From the NCBI GenBank assembly GCA_019801415.1, contig JAHVJD010000009.1, positions 105,773 to 169,772 on the forward strand: a DNA stretch of 64,000 bases, in the 5' to 3' direction. The notes beneath the pieces are model-generated. The model did not search any database and had not been told where the DNA came from. It saw only the letters and a program-made list of their open reading frames with translations. Each line of letters starts with the position of its first letter. The stretch's first letter is position 1. Positions 54,347 through 63,447 of this stretch are shown one piece after another. This DNA comes from Nocardioides marinus. Lineage in GTDB: Bacteria > Pseudomonadota > Alphaproteobacteria > Rhodobacterales > Rhodobacteraceae. The translations under genes were made by a program, and so were the position numbers.

Positions 54347-55579
54347 TCAACTGTTACAGGAACAGTCGCCGCGGTAGATCGTGTAGAGCTCGATTGGCTC
54401 TGCCACGCCGCGCAGCATGTACCGCCCCAATGAAACCAGATCGTGGTTGGTGCCCTGCGCCGCCCGTTTCACATCTTCAGACATGATGATGTTCTGCCCG
54501 ACGGACCGGTGCATCCCGGCGATCCGTGCGGTCTGGTTCACGGTCTGGCCGATCACGGTGAAATCCAGCCGGTTCTTGGCGCCGATGTTGCCATAGAGAA
54601 TGTCGCCAGCGTGCAGCGCCAGGGTGAAGCCGGCCGTCGGCAGCCCTTCGGCCTCGCGCTCGGCATTGAAGCCGCGAATCTTGCCGCAAAGCTCATTGGC
54701 CGCGGCCAACGCGGCATGGGCGTCTTCTTCGATGCTGCCGAGGTTGAACATGGTCAACATCCCGTCGCCCATGAACTTCAGAATATTGCCGCCATGGGCC
54801 TGAATCGTCTCGACCGCCAGGCCGAAATACCCGTTCAGCATGTCGATCAGGTCAGTGCCCGGCAGGCGTTCGGCCAGTTCGGTGAACCCTTTCAGGTCAA
54901 ACAGGCAAATCACCGCGTCAATCTCCTGCGACGACCCGCGCCGGATCTCGCCAGACAGCACCCGCTGACCGGCATCACGCCCCAGATAGACCTGCAGGAG
55001 ATCCTTGGCGATCTGCCTGTTGGACGAGGATTTCAACGCAAGCCCGAGATGCGGCAATGTCGTGCGGATCAAATCCAGTTCACGGTTGCTGAAGCCGCCA
55101 GCACGGTCAGTCGTCCAGGACACCAGGATGCCCTCACCCGGGCGCCGCGGGTCCACGGGAGCCTCTTCCGGCGGGTGAAAGCGCAACCCTGCCGCGAAAT
55201 AATCCGTCGCGCCAACGGCGTGAAACTCCTCAAGCACCGGGAAGTCAAACGGCGGCCCCGCTTCCAGGGACACCCGAAGTTCCTGCTTTTCCTGCTGTAA
55301 CAGCTGGAAGAACGGGCTGTTGAGCCAGTCGTCACCGGGATTTTCCTGGTATTCGTAATGCTGGCTGGTGATGCTTTCACCACGCAGCCAACGAATGCCG
55401 ATGCCGCCGAATTCCGGGTGATAGGCCCTCTGGGCCAGCTGGAACCGCATCAACGGCACCCCCGCCTCGGTCAGGCGCTGGCAATACCCATCCAGCAGGT
55501 CGTGCTGGCTGGTGCCTTGCAGCCCCTGCTCCATCAACCAGGCGATCAGCGGCCCGGAATTGACATCGATCTGAATCAT
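54347..55579 (-). CDS. Class III adenylate/guanylate cyclase
   Basis: 410 residues. The cyclase domain (from about 215) has CLFDLKGFTELAERL with the first metal Asp, HGGNILKFMGDGMLTMF with Lys that contacts the purine and the second metal Asp, and GNIGAKNRLDFTVIGQTVNQTARI. The N-terminal 200 residues are not a known sensor domain to me. It would make cAMP (or cGMP). It is convergent with mipZ and 51 bases from the MarR gene on the same strand. Confidence 0.85.
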   Translation of the reverse strand: MIQIDVNSGPLIAWLMEQGLQGTSQHDLLDGYCQRLTEAGVPLMRFQLAQRAYHPEFGGIGIRWLRGESITSQHYEYQENPGDDWLNSPFFQLLQQEKQELRVSLEAGPPFDFPVLEEFHAVGATDYFAAGLRFHPPEEAPVDPRRPGEGILVSWTTDRAGGFSNRELDLIRTTLPHLGLALKSSSNRQIAKDLLQVYLGRDAGQRVLSGEIRRGSSQEIDAVICLFDLKGFTELAERLPGTDLIDMLNGYFGLAVETIQAHGGNILKFMGDGMLTMFNLGSIEEDAHAALAAANELCGKIRGFNAEREAEGLPTAGFTLALHAGDILYGNIGAKNRLDFTVIGQTVNQTARIAGMHRSVGQNIIMSEDVKRAAQGTNHDLVSLGRYMLRGVAEPIELYTIYRGDCSCNS

Positions 55580-55630
55580 ACATTCACCTTTTGTACCGGC
55601 CCCTAATCTGGGTCTTGCCGGGCCAAAAGT

Positions 55631-56071
55631 CTATGGGGCGATGTCTGCTAATTTGCGCAACATGTTTCGCAAAATTGCAACCTCGCCCGCGCTGAACTGC
55701 TGGCACAGCTTCGCGTCATAGGCCACCGCGACCTTGCGCAAATCACGATAGGCCGCCTGCCCCGCCGCAGTCAGCGCGAGATGCTCTGCGCGGCGGTCCT
55801 GTTCATCGCGGGTGCGGGTCACGAAACGCTTCTCTGTCAGCTTGGACACGGCGCGGCTGATCTTGGTCTTGTGGATCTTAGCCCGCGTGCCGATGTCCTT
55901 GGCTGTCATCTGACCGTAGTTGCCAAGATGGAACAGCACCCGCCATTCGGTGCGCAGCATTCCGTAACGATCCTTGTAGTGGCGCTGAAACCCCAGAGAG
56001 CTCTCTTCCGCGGCGCGATTCAGCAGGAAAGGCAGAAAATCCTGCAGGTCGAAATCATCTTTTTCACTCAT
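55631..56071 (-). CDS. MarR-family regulator of the homogentisate cluster
   Basis: 146 residues. Winged helix: RTEWRVLFHLGNYGQMTAKDIGTRAKIHKTKISRAVSKLTEKRFVTRTRDEQDRRAEHLALTAAGQ. It is divergent from hmgA, and a palindrome lies between. The neighbouring pathway suggests it senses an aromatic acid, as HmgR-like and HpcR-like MarR proteins do. Confidence 0.85.
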   Translation of the reverse strand: MSEKDDFDLQDFLPFLLNRAAEESSLGFQRHYKDRYGMLRTEWRVLFHLGNYGQMTAKDIGTRAKIHKTKISRAVSKLTEKRFVTRTRDEQDRRAEHLALTAAGQAAYRDLRKVAVAYDAKLCQQFSAGEVAILRNMLRKLADIAP

Positions 56072-56090
56072 TGCGGTCTCCCTTCCCTTG

Positions 56091-56110
56091 TTAGTTACAA
56101 AATCAACTAA
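56091..56110. promoter_or_regulatory. Candidate MarR operator upstream of hmgA
   Basis: TTAGTT-ACAAAATC-AACTAA, a perfect 6-bp inverted repeat with eight bases between, in the 72-base region between the MarR gene and hmgA. MarR operators are often AT-rich palindromes of about this size; this one would overlap both promoters. Confidence 0.6.
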
Positions 56111-56143
56111 TATCCCGCAAGCAGAGACAGGAGGAACGCGCTA

Positions 56144-57499
56144 ATGACCCGGACCGCAGATTCCCATCAGATGACCCAGGCGCCTTCGCTGGAAGGGCCG
56201 AACACGGGCTACATGCCCGGCTTTGGCAACGACTTTGAAACCGAGGCGCTGCCCGGTGCGCTGCCGCAGGGCATGAACAGCCCGCAGAAATGCAACTACG
56301 GCCTTTATGGCGAACAGCTGAGCGGCACCGCCTTTACCGCCGATCCGCCGGAACGCACCTGGACCTACCGGATTCGCCCCTCGGTCAAGCATTCGCACCG
56401 CTACGAGAAGATTGACCTGCCCTATTGGAAATCGGCCCCCTGCGTGGACCCGGACGTGGTCTCCCTGGGCCAATACCGCTGGGATCCGGTAGCGCATTCC
56501 GATGAAGGTCTGACCTGGCTCACCGGCATGCGGACGATGACGACCGCGGGGGATGTGAACACCCAGATCGGCATGGCGAGCCACATCTACCTGGTGACCG
56601 AGTCGATGGTCGACAGCTACTTCTACTCGGCCGATTCCGAGCTGCTGGTTGTCCCGCAGGAAGGTCGCCTGCGCTTTGCGACCGAACTGGGGATCATCGA
56701 CCTCGCCCCGCAGGAGATCGCAATCATCCCGCGCGGGCTGGTCTACCGGGTCGAGGTGCTCGAAGGCCCCTGCCGCGGCTTTGTCTGCGAGAACTACGGC
56801 CAGAAGTTCGAACTGCCGGCTCGTGGCCCGATCGGCGCCAACTGCCTCGCCAATCCGCGCGATTTCAAGGCGCCGGTTGCGGCCTTCGAGGACCGCGAGG
56901 TGCCCTCGACCGTGACCATCAAGTGGTGCGGCCAGTTCCACCAGACCCGGATCGGCCACTCGCCGCTGGACGTGGTCGCCTGGCACGGCAATTACGCGCC
57001 CTACAAATACGACCTGACCACCTATTGCCCGGTCGGGGCGATTCTGTTCGACCACCCGGATCCGTCGATCTTTACCGTGCTGACGGCACCGTCGGGCGTG
57101 CCGGGCACCGCGAACATCGATTTCGTACTGTTCCGCGATCGCTGGATGGTGGCCGAAAACACCTTCCGCCCGCCATGGTATCACAAGAACATCATGTCGG
57201 AGCTGATGGGCAATATCTATGGCCAGTATGATGCCAAACCCCAAGGGTTCGTGCCGGGCGGTATGAGCTTGCACAACATGATGCTGCCGCATGGTCCGGA
57301 CAAGAACGCCTTCGAGGGCGCGTCGAACTCCAACCTCGGCCCCGAGAAGCTGGAAAACACCATGTCCTTCATGTTTGAGACCCGCTTCCCGCAGCATCTC
57401 ACGGCATTTGCAGCCAAGGAAGCGCCGTTGCAGGATGATTACATCGACTGCTGGAGCGACATCGAGAAGAAATTCGACGGCACGCCCGGCCTGAAATGA
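56144..57499 (+). CDS. hmgA: Homogentisate 1,2-dioxygenase
   Basis: 451 residues. Family segments [40 protein letters not shown] and the iron-site region [21 protein letters not shown] (His, Glu) and [12 protein letters not shown] (His) are conserved. It opens homogentisate to maleylacetoacetate. The start ATG has CAGGAGGAACG upstream; the MarR operator lies just before it. Confidence 0.97.
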   Translation: MTRTADSHQMTQAPSLEGPNTGYMPGFGNDFETEALPGALPQGMNSPQKCNYGLYGEQLSGTAFTADPPERTWTYRIRPSVKHSHRYEKIDLPYWKSAPCVDPDVVSLGQYRWDPVAHSDEGLTWLTGMRTMTTAGDVNTQIGMASHIYLVTESMVDSYFYSADSELLVVPQEGRLRFATELGIIDLAPQEIAIIPRGLVYRVEVLEGPCRGFVCENYGQKFELPARGPIGANCLANPRDFKAPVAAFEDREVPSTVTIKWCGQFHQTRIGHSPLDVVAWHGNYAPYKYDLTTYCPVGAILFDHPDPSIFTVLTAPSGVPGTANIDFVLFRDRWMVAENTFRPPWYHKNIMSELMGNIYGQYDAKPQGFVPGGMSLHNMMLPHGPDKNAFEGASNSNLGPEKLENTMSFMFETRFPQHLTAFAAKEAPLQDDYIDCWSDIEKKFDGTPGLK

Positions 57500-57508
57500 T
57501 CTTGGTGC

Positions 57509-57578
57509 GGGGGCGCTGCCCCCTCTGGACCCCAAGGGGTCCATTCACCCCGGAGTATTTCCGGAAAGATGAAAAGGA
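57509..57578 (+). repeat. Composite dispersed element between hmgA and fahA
   Basis: Two hairpins in a row, GGGGGC-GCT-GCCCCC (57509-57523) and GGACCCC-AA-GGGGTCC (57527-57542), followed by CGGAGTATTTCCGGAAAGATGAAAAGGA (57551-57578). This is the longer form of the repeat at 4973-5000. It sits in the middle of the hmgA-fahA unit. Confidence 0.6.
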
Positions 57579-57605
57579 TCCGCGGATCCGGAAACTGGAG
57601 ACACC

Positions 57606-58862
57606 ATGCCTCTGCTGAAATCCTGGGTGGCCTCGGCCAATGATGCGGCCCACCCGTTCCCGCTGAACAACCTGCCCTATGGCGTCTTTTCCATCGACGG
57701 CGATGATCCGCGCTGCGGCGTGGCGATCGGCGACCTGATCCTCGACATGCAGTCCGCCGAAGAGGCCGGACTGGTGCAGCTGGTCGACACGCCGCTGTTC
57801 GATGTGCCCTATTGGAATGACCTGATGGAGCAAGGCCCGGCAGTCTGGGCGGCGCTGCGCGAGCGGTTGACCGCCTTGCTGGCCGAAGGGTCGCCGGAGA
57901 AGGACAAGGTCAAGCCGCATCTGGTGGCGCAAGCCGACGCCGAGCTGCACATGCCCTTTGCGGTGAGCGAATACACCGATTTCTATGCGGGCAAGAACCA
58001 CGCCTTCAACGTCGGTACCATGTTTCGTGGCCCGGAGAATGCGCTGCCGCCGAACTGGCTGCACATCCCGATCGGCTATAACGGGCGAGCCTCTTCGGTC
58101 GTTGTCTCGGGCACCGACATACGCCGCCCCTGGGGCCAGCTGAAAGGGCCGAACGACGACAAGCCGCGGTGGGCGCCCTGTGCGCGCTTCGACATCGAGC
58201 TGGAGATGGGCGCAATTGTCGGCACCCCCTCCGATGGCCCGATCACCGTGCAGGAAGCAGACGATCACATCTTCGGCTACGTGCTGCTGAACGACTGGTC
58301 GGCGCGCGACATCCAGGCCTGGGAATACCAGCCGCTGGGCCCGTTCCAGGCCAAGGCAACCGCGACCTCGATCTCCCCCTGGATTGTCACCAAACCGGCG
58401 CTGGAGCCGTTCCGCTGCGACACGCCCGAGCGCGAGGTCGAACTGCTGGACCATCTGAAGGACTGCGGGCCGATGCTTTATGACATCGATCTCGAGGTCA
58501 CCATGGCCCCCGCAGGCAAGGCGGCGACCACCATCGCCCGGACCAACTACCGGGAAATGTACTACTCCGCCGCGCAACAGCTGGCGCATCACACCACCTC
58601 GGGCTGCCCGATGAACGCCGGCGATCTTCTTGGTTCCGGTACCATCTCGGGTGCCACCAAGGAAAGCCGCGGCTCCCTGCTGGAGCTCAGCTGGGGCGGC
58701 AAGGAGCCCCTGACGCTGGACAGCGGCGAGGAACGCTCCTTCATCGAGGACGGCGATACGCTCACGCTGAAGGGCGCGGCCAGGGGCGATGGCTATACGA
58801 TCGGCTTCGGTGATTGCACAGGTACCGTCCTGCCCGCGCTTGAAGACCCCTTCGCAAGATAA
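57606..58862 (+). CDS. fahA: Fumarylacetoacetase
   Basis: 418 residues. FAH-fold metal site: SEYTDFYAGKNHAFNVGTMFRG (Asp), ARFDIELEMGAIVG (two Glu) and LLNDWSARDIQAWEYQPLGPFQAK (Asp). It cleaves fumarylacetoacetate into fumarate and acetoacetate, completing the homogentisate branch. It follows hmgA by 106 bases and precedes the metallo-beta-lactamase-fold gene by 11 bases. Confidence 0.96.
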   Translation: MPLLKSWVASANDAAHPFPLNNLPYGVFSIDGDDPRCGVAIGDLILDMQSAEEAGLVQLVDTPLFDVPYWNDLMEQGPAVWAALRERLTALLAEGSPEKDKVKPHLVAQADAELHMPFAVSEYTDFYAGKNHAFNVGTMFRGPENALPPNWLHIPIGYNGRASSVVVSGTDIRRPWGQLKGPNDDKPRWAPCARFDIELEMGAIVGTPSDGPITVQEADDHIFGYVLLNDWSARDIQAWEYQPLGPFQAKATATSISPWIVTKPALEPFRCDTPEREVELLDHLKDCGPMLYDIDLEVTMAPAGKAATTIARTNYREMYYSAAQQLAHHTTSGCPMNAGDLLGSGTISGATKESRGSLLELSWGGKEPLTLDSGEERSFIEDGDTLTLKGAARGDGYTIGFGDCTGTVLPALEDPFAR

Positions 58863-58873
58863 GGAAGACCGAA

Positions 58874-59824
58874 ATGGCAAAAGCATTTGCGTCCCAAGGG
58901 GACCTGACCGAAAAGAAGATCACCTTTGATGAGATCGGCGACGGGCTTTATGCCTTCACCGCCGAAGGTGATCCGAACTCCGGCGTCATCATCGGGGACG
59001 ACTCCGTGATGATCGTCGAGGCGCAGGCCACCCCGCGGCTGGCCAACAAGGTCATCGAGTGCGTGCGCTCTGTCACCGACAAACCGATCACCCACGTGGT
59101 GCTGACCCACTATCACGCCGTGCGCGTGCTCGGTGCCTCGGCCTTTGGCGCGCAGAACATCATCATGTCGGACAAGGCGCGCGCCATGGTGGTGGAACGC
59201 GGGCAGGAGGACTGGGACAGCGAATTCCAGCGTTTCCCGCGGCTGTTCGAAGGCCATGAAAGCATCCCCGGCCTGACCTGGCCCACCACCACCTTCTCCG
59301 ATGGCATGACTGTCTACCTCGGCAACCGCCGGGTCGACATCAAGCATCTGGGCCGCGCCCATACCGCCGGTGATGCGGTGATCCATGTGCCGGACCAGAA
59401 CGTGATGTTCACCGGCGATATCGTGGAATACCACTCGGCCTGCTATTGCGGCGACGGGCATTTCAGCGACTGGGGCCGGACGCTCGACAACATCAAGGCC
59501 TATGAGCTGGACGCCATCGCACCGGGTCGGGGCGATGCGCTGGTCGGTCAGGAGATGGTCAACGCCGCCATCGAGAACACCCGCGACTTCGTCGAAAGCA
59601 CCTACCGCCCGGCGGCCAAAGTTGCCGCCCGCAATGGCACCCTGAAAGAGGCCTGGGACGCGGTGCGTGCCGAATGCGATCCCAAGTTCGCCGACTACGC
59701 GATCTATGAACACTGCCTGCCCTTCAACGTCGCCCGCGCCTTTGACGAGGCCCGCGGCATCGACACGCCCCGCATCTGGACCGCGCAGCGCGATCTGGAA
59801 ATGTGGGAGGCCCTGCAAGGCTAG
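58874..59824 (+). CDS. Metallo-beta-lactamase-fold protein, altered metal motif
   Basis: 316 residues. The fold is recognisable (TPRLANKVIECVRSVTDKPITHVVLTH and GDAVIHVPDQNVMFTGDIVEYHSA), but the metal motif HxHxDH is THYHAVR (His79, His81, then Val83 and Arg84), lacking the second-site Asp and His. The later His (GRAHTAGD) and Asp (FTGDIV) are kept, so one metal ion could still bind. Its position between fahA and the hydroxylase suggests a role in aromatic degradation, not known. Confidence 0.75.
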   Translation: MAKAFASQGDLTEKKITFDEIGDGLYAFTAEGDPNSGVIIGDDSVMIVEAQATPRLANKVIECVRSVTDKPITHVVLTHYHAVRVLGASAFGAQNIIMSDKARAMVVERGQEDWDSEFQRFPRLFEGHESIPGLTWPTTTFSDGMTVYLGNRRVDIKHLGRAHTAGDAVIHVPDQNVMFTGDIVEYHSACYCGDGHFSDWGRTLDNIKAYELDAIAPGRGDALVGQEMVNAAIENTRDFVESTYRPAAKVAARNGTLKEAWDAVRAECDPKFADYAIYEHCLPFNVARAFDEARGIDTPRIWTAQRDLEMWEALQG

Positions 59825-59895
59825 GCGCGCAGACATCACGGCCGGGGCGCAGTGACCAAGATCCTTCCGCCCCGGGCACAGGCATGAGAGGTTGG

Positions 59896-59936
59896 AGCAT
59901 CCTTCCGGCAGCCGCCTGCCGGAACGCGGGGATGCT
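59896..59936 (+). promoter_or_regulatory. Large hairpin upstream of the hydroxylase gene
   Basis: Inner stem TTCCGGCAG / CTGCCGGAA (9 bp, loop CCGC) with an outer stem AGCATCC / GGATGCT, interrupted by a five-base bulge on the 3' side. Followed by GTTTCT, 36 bases before the hydroxylase start. It could be a partial terminator, an mRNA processing site or a leader element that lowers expression of the downstream genes. Confidence 0.55.
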
Positions 59937-59972
59937 GTTTCTAAAGGCGGCCTCAACCCGGGAGGAAAGCGG

Positions 59973-61583
59973 ATGAACAAGATCTTTGAGGAGCCCATGT
60001 ACCCCTATTCGCGCCACGCGGATCAGGACGCGGCCCGCCCCGTCCGCCACAAGGTTGTGGTGATCGGGGCCGGCCCCGTGGGGCTGGCGGCCGCCGTGGA
60101 TCTGGCGCAACAGGGCGTCGCCGTGGTGGTGCTGGATGACAACGACAGGGTCAGCACCGGCTCGCGCGCGATCTGCTTTGCCAAGCGCCCGCTGGAGATC
60201 CTCGACCGGCTGGGCTGCGGCCAGCCGATGGTCGACAAGGGCGTGCAGTGGAACGTCGGCAAGGTGTTCTTCGACGAGCGCCAGGTCTATGAGTTCAACC
60301 TGCTGCCCGAAGACGGACACAAGCGCCCCGCCTTCATCAACCTGCAGCAATACTATCTAGAAGCGCAGCTGGTGGAGCGGATCCGCGAGCTGCAACAACA
60401 AGGCGCGCAAATCGAGATCCGGGGCCGCAACAAGGTGACCGAGATTGACGCGCAGCCAGATCACGTGGCGCTCGAAATCGACACCCCAGATGGGCCTTAC
60501 GGCCTGGAGGCCGATTGGCTGATTGCCTGCGACGGCGCGAGCTCCCCCACCCGGCGCATGCTGGGGCTGGATTTTGTCGGCCGGGTTTTCGAGGATAATT
60601 TCCTGATTGCCGACGTGGTGATGGAGGCGGATTTTCCGACCGAGCGCTGGTTCTGGTTCGATCCGCCCTTCAACCGGGGCCAGTCGGCGCTGTTGCACAA
60701 GCAGCCGGACGGGGTCTGGCGGATTGACCTGCAGCTGGGCTGGGACATCGACAAGGAACGCGAGAAACGCCCCGAAAACGTCATCCCGCGGCTAAAGGCG
60801 ATGCTGGGCGAAGAGGTCGAATTCCAGCTGGAGTGGGTATCGATCTACACGTTCCAATGCCGCCGGATGGAGAAGTTCCGCCATGGCAGGGTGATCTTTG
60901 CCGGCGATTCCGCGCATCAGGTTTCGCCCTTCGGCGCCCGCGGTGCCAACTCCGGCCTGCAGGACAGCGACAACCTGTGCTGGAAACTGGCGCTGGTGCT
61001 GGACGGCAAGGCGCCGGACAGCCTGCTGGACAGCTACGACGCCGAGCGCATCCAGGGCGCGGACGAGAACATCCTGAATTCCTCGCGGTCGACCGATTTC
61101 ATCACGCCGAAGTCCGAAATGAGCCGCATCTTGCGCGACGCCGTGCTGGATCTATCGGAACATCATCCCTTTGCCCGACCACTGGTGAACTCGGGGCGCC
61201 TGTCGGTGCCCTGCATCCACGACGGGTCCCCGTTGAATTCAGCGGACGCGCTGGACGGCCCCGCCCGCAGCCGCCCCGGCGCCCCCTGCCCCGATGCGCC
61301 GCTGGACGACGGTTTTCTGTTGGACCACCTGGGCGGAGAATTCATCCTGCTGACCATCAACGCCGACGCCCCCGATCTGATCCAGGAAGCGGGTATCAGC
61401 GTGCGCAGGTTGGCGCTGTCCACGCAGGCCAACACCCACAGCGCGCTGAAAGAACGCTACCTAGGAGACAACGCCAGCGCCGTATACCTGATCCGGCCCG
61501 ACCAGCACGTCGCGGCCCGTCGCCCCAGCTATGACGACAACCTCATCCGCCAGGCCATTCGACGCGCCACTGGCAAGGAGTAA
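59973..61583 (+). CDS. FAD-dependent aromatic hydroxylase, MhaA/MhpA-like
   Basis: 536 residues. FAD motif VVVIGAGPVGLAAAVDLAQQG, the DG motif WLIACDGASSPTRRMLGL and GDSAHQVSPFGARGANSGLQDSDNLCWKL (GD motif) mark a class A aromatic hydroxylase. The class includes 3-(3-hydroxyphenyl)propionate hydroxylase and 3-hydroxyphenylacetate 6-hydroxylase (MhaA). Because the next gene is a 68-residue companion and the neighbours degrade homogentisate, MhaA is the more likely assignment; 6-hydroxylation of 3-hydroxyphenylacetate gives homogentisate. ATG after GGGAGGAAAG. Confidence 0.75.
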   Translation: MNKIFEEPMYPYSRHADQDAARPVRHKVVVIGAGPVGLAAAVDLAQQGVAVVVLDDNDRVSTGSRAICFAKRPLEILDRLGCGQPMVDKGVQWNVGKVFFDERQVYEFNLLPEDGHKRPAFINLQQYYLEAQLVERIRELQQQGAQIEIRGRNKVTEIDAQPDHVALEIDTPDGPYGLEADWLIACDGASSPTRRMLGLDFVGRVFEDNFLIADVVMEADFPTERWFWFDPPFNRGQSALLHKQPDGVWRIDLQLGWDIDKEREKRPENVIPRLKAMLGEEVEFQLEWVSIYTFQCRRMEKFRHGRVIFAGDSAHQVSPFGARGANSGLQDSDNLCWKLALVLDGKAPDSLLDSYDAERIQGADENILNSSRSTDFITPKSEMSRILRDAVLDLSEHHPFARPLVNSGRLSVPCIHDGSPLNSADALDGPARSRPGAPCPDAPLDDGFLLDHLGGEFILLTINADAPDLIQEAGISVRRLALSTQANTHSALKERYLGDNASAVYLIRPDQHVAARRPSYDDNLIRQAIRRATGKE

Positions 61584-61588
61584 TCGCG

Positions 61589-61795
61589 ATGGAAGACACA
61601 GATCACCTGATCCTCACGCCCAATATCGATGGCGCAGATGATTTCTACGCCGATCTCCTGGCGGCGCACGACGGGCTGAGCAAGGCCGAAAGCGATGCAC
61701 TGAACGCACGGTTGGTGCTGGTGCTGGCCAATCACATCGGCGACCGCAGCATTCTGAAACAGGCGCTGAAGGCCGCGGCACGCCATCCGCAATAG
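61589..61795 (+). CDS. DUF2783 small protein, possible hydroxylase coupling protein (MhaB-like)
   Basis: 68 residues, DUF2783 type: MEDTDHLILTPNIDGADDFYADLLAAHDGLSKAESDALNARLVLVLANHIGDRSILKQALKAA. It starts 5 bases after the hydroxylase stop, so the two are made together. In the mha system of Pseudomonas a small protein, MhaB, is needed with the flavoprotein MhaA; this gene has the right size and position, but similarity is not established by reading alone. Confidence 0.7.
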   Translation: MEDTDHLILTPNIDGADDFYADLLAAHDGLSKAESDALNARLVLVLANHIGDRSILKQALKAAARHPQ

Positions 61796-61835
61796 GGCTG
61801 CGACCGCAAGCTTGCATCGCAACGGGGAGATACGA

Positions 61836-62468
61836 ATGGGCAAGACAGTTTTGTTTGACTACTGGCGGTCCTCCGCCAGCTACCGAGTGCGGATCGCTCT
61901 TCACCTGGCAGGGATCACGTTTGAGAGCGTACCGATCGATCTGGTGAAGGGCGAACACAAGACCACGGCGCATCTGGAGCGCAATCCACAAGGGCTGGTG
62001 CCCGTTCTGGACATCGACGGGCTGCGTCTCACGCAATCACTCGCCATACTGGACTATCTGGACGAGACCCGCCAACTCGGGCTCTTGCCCGCTGATCCCG
62101 GAGACCGTACCCGAGCGCGCGCGCTGGCGCATTCCGTGGCCGTGGACGTCCACCCGGTCTGCAACCTGCAAGTTGCCAAACACGCAACCGGCCTCAGCGG
62201 CAACGCCGAAGACATGCCCAAAGCCTGGATGCAGCACTTCATCCGCCCCGGCCTGCAGGCGTTTGAACGTTTGCTCGCCGGTTTCGGACAAACGCCCTAC
62301 TGCACGGGAGACACACCGGGCCTCGCCGACATCTGTCTCATGCCGCAACTCTACAACGCCCGGCGCTGGGAGGTCGATTTCGCCGACCTGCCCCGTATTT
62401 GCGCCGCCGAAACAGTCTGCGCCCAGCACCCGGCTTTTGCCGCGGCACATCCAGACCAGTGCCGCTAA
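61836..62468 (+). CDS. maiA: Maleylacetoacetate isomerase
   Basis: 210 residues, zeta-class GST fold. The glutathione-activating motif is DYWRSSASYRVRIAL, with ERNPQGLVPVLDIDGLRLTQSLAILDYLDE and the C-terminal GDTPGLADICLMPQLYNARRWEVDF. It isomerises maleylacetoacetate to fumarylacetoacetate, using glutathione, between HmgA and FahA. Start ATG after GGGGAGATACGA. Confidence 0.93.
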   Translation: MGKTVLFDYWRSSASYRVRIALHLAGITFESVPIDLVKGEHKTTAHLERNPQGLVPVLDIDGLRLTQSLAILDYLDETRQLGLLPADPGDRTRARALAHSVAVDVHPVCNLQVAKHATGLSGNAEDMPKAWMQHFIRPGLQAFERLLAGFGQTPYCTGDTPGLADICLMPQLYNARRWEVDFADLPRICAAETVCAQHPAFAAAHPDQCR

Positions 62469-62604
62469 AGCACAGCGGCCCGATACCTATGCCATAAGAC
62501 GGCCCGAAGGGCCGAACCGCCCGGCATTGAGACAGTTCCGCTCACGTCGCCGCAACGTGACTGACAACACGTGGGCCGCGCTACGGGCCGATCTGAACAG
62601 CGCC

Positions 62605-63447
62605 CTAGTCCGCGATCACGTCCTGACGCTGCTGGCCCAGCCCTTCGATGCCCAGTTCCACGACGTCGCCCGCCTTCAGATAGCGCGGAGGCTTCATGCC
62701 CATGCCAACACCCGGCGGGGTCCCGGTTGAGATCACGTCACCGGGGTGCAGGGTCATGAATTGGCTCAGGTAGTGAACCAGGTAGGCAACTCCGTAGACC
62801 ATCGTCGACGTGGAGCCATCCTGCATGGTCTCACCATTGACCTTCAGCCACATGGGCAGGTTCTGCGGATCGGCAACCTCGTCGCGTGTCACCAGCCAAG
62901 GCCCGATCTGGCCAAAGTTGTCGCAGCTCTTGCCCTTGGTCCACTGGCCCTCCCGTTCGATCTGGAAGGCGCGTTCCGAGACATCGTTGGCCACCGCGTA
63001 GCCGGCGACATGATCCATGGCCTCGGCCTCGCTGACATATTTGGCCGGTTTGCCGATCACCACCGCCAGCTCCACCTCCCAGTCGGTCTTTTGAGAACCT
63101 CGGGGGATGATGATGGGATCATTCGCACCGCAGATGGCCGAAGTCGCCTTCATGAAGACCACCGGCTCCGACGGCACCGCAAGCCCGCTTTCGGCCGCGT
63201 GGTCAGCGTAATTGAGCCCGATGCAGATGAATTTTCCGGTTCCGGCAATCGGCGGCCCAAGGCGCGGGTTGCCCTCAACCAAGGGCAACGCATCGATATC
63301 CGCGTCGGCCAACCGTTTCAGACTATCGGGATAGAGGTGGCTGCCGGACAGGTCGTCGATCAAACCAGAAAGATCCCGGATGCGGCCATCCGTGTGCAGA
63401 AGACCCGGTTTCTCGGCGCCGGGCGCCCCAAAGCGAAGCAGTTTCAT
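62605..63447 (-). CDS. Fumarylacetoacetate hydrolase family protein
   Basis: 280 residues. FAH-fold with GTGKFICIGLNYADHAAESGL, TDWEVELAVVIGKPAKYVSEAEAMDHVAGYAVANDVSERAFQ (metal Glu and Asp) and LHPGDVISTGTPPGVGMGMKPPRYLKAGD. Members act on 2-oxo acids such as acylpyruvates, 2-hydroxyhepta-2,4-diene-1,7-dioate or ureidoglycolate; specificity not determined. Convergent with maiA, with small hairpins between (62500-62514). Confidence 0.85.
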   Translation of the reverse strand: MKLLRFGAPGAEKPGLLHTDGRIRDLSGLIDDLSGSHLYPDSLKRLADADIDALPLVEGNPRLGPPIAGTGKFICIGLNYADHAAESGLAVPSEPVVFMKATSAICGANDPIIIPRGSQKTDWEVELAVVIGKPAKYVSEAEAMDHVAGYAVANDVSERAFQIEREGQWTKGKSCDNFGQIGPWLVTRDEVADPQNLPMWLKVNGETMQDGSTSTMVYGVAYLVHYLSQFMTLHPGDVISTGTPPGVGMGMKPPRYLKAGDVVELGIEGLGQQRQDVIAD

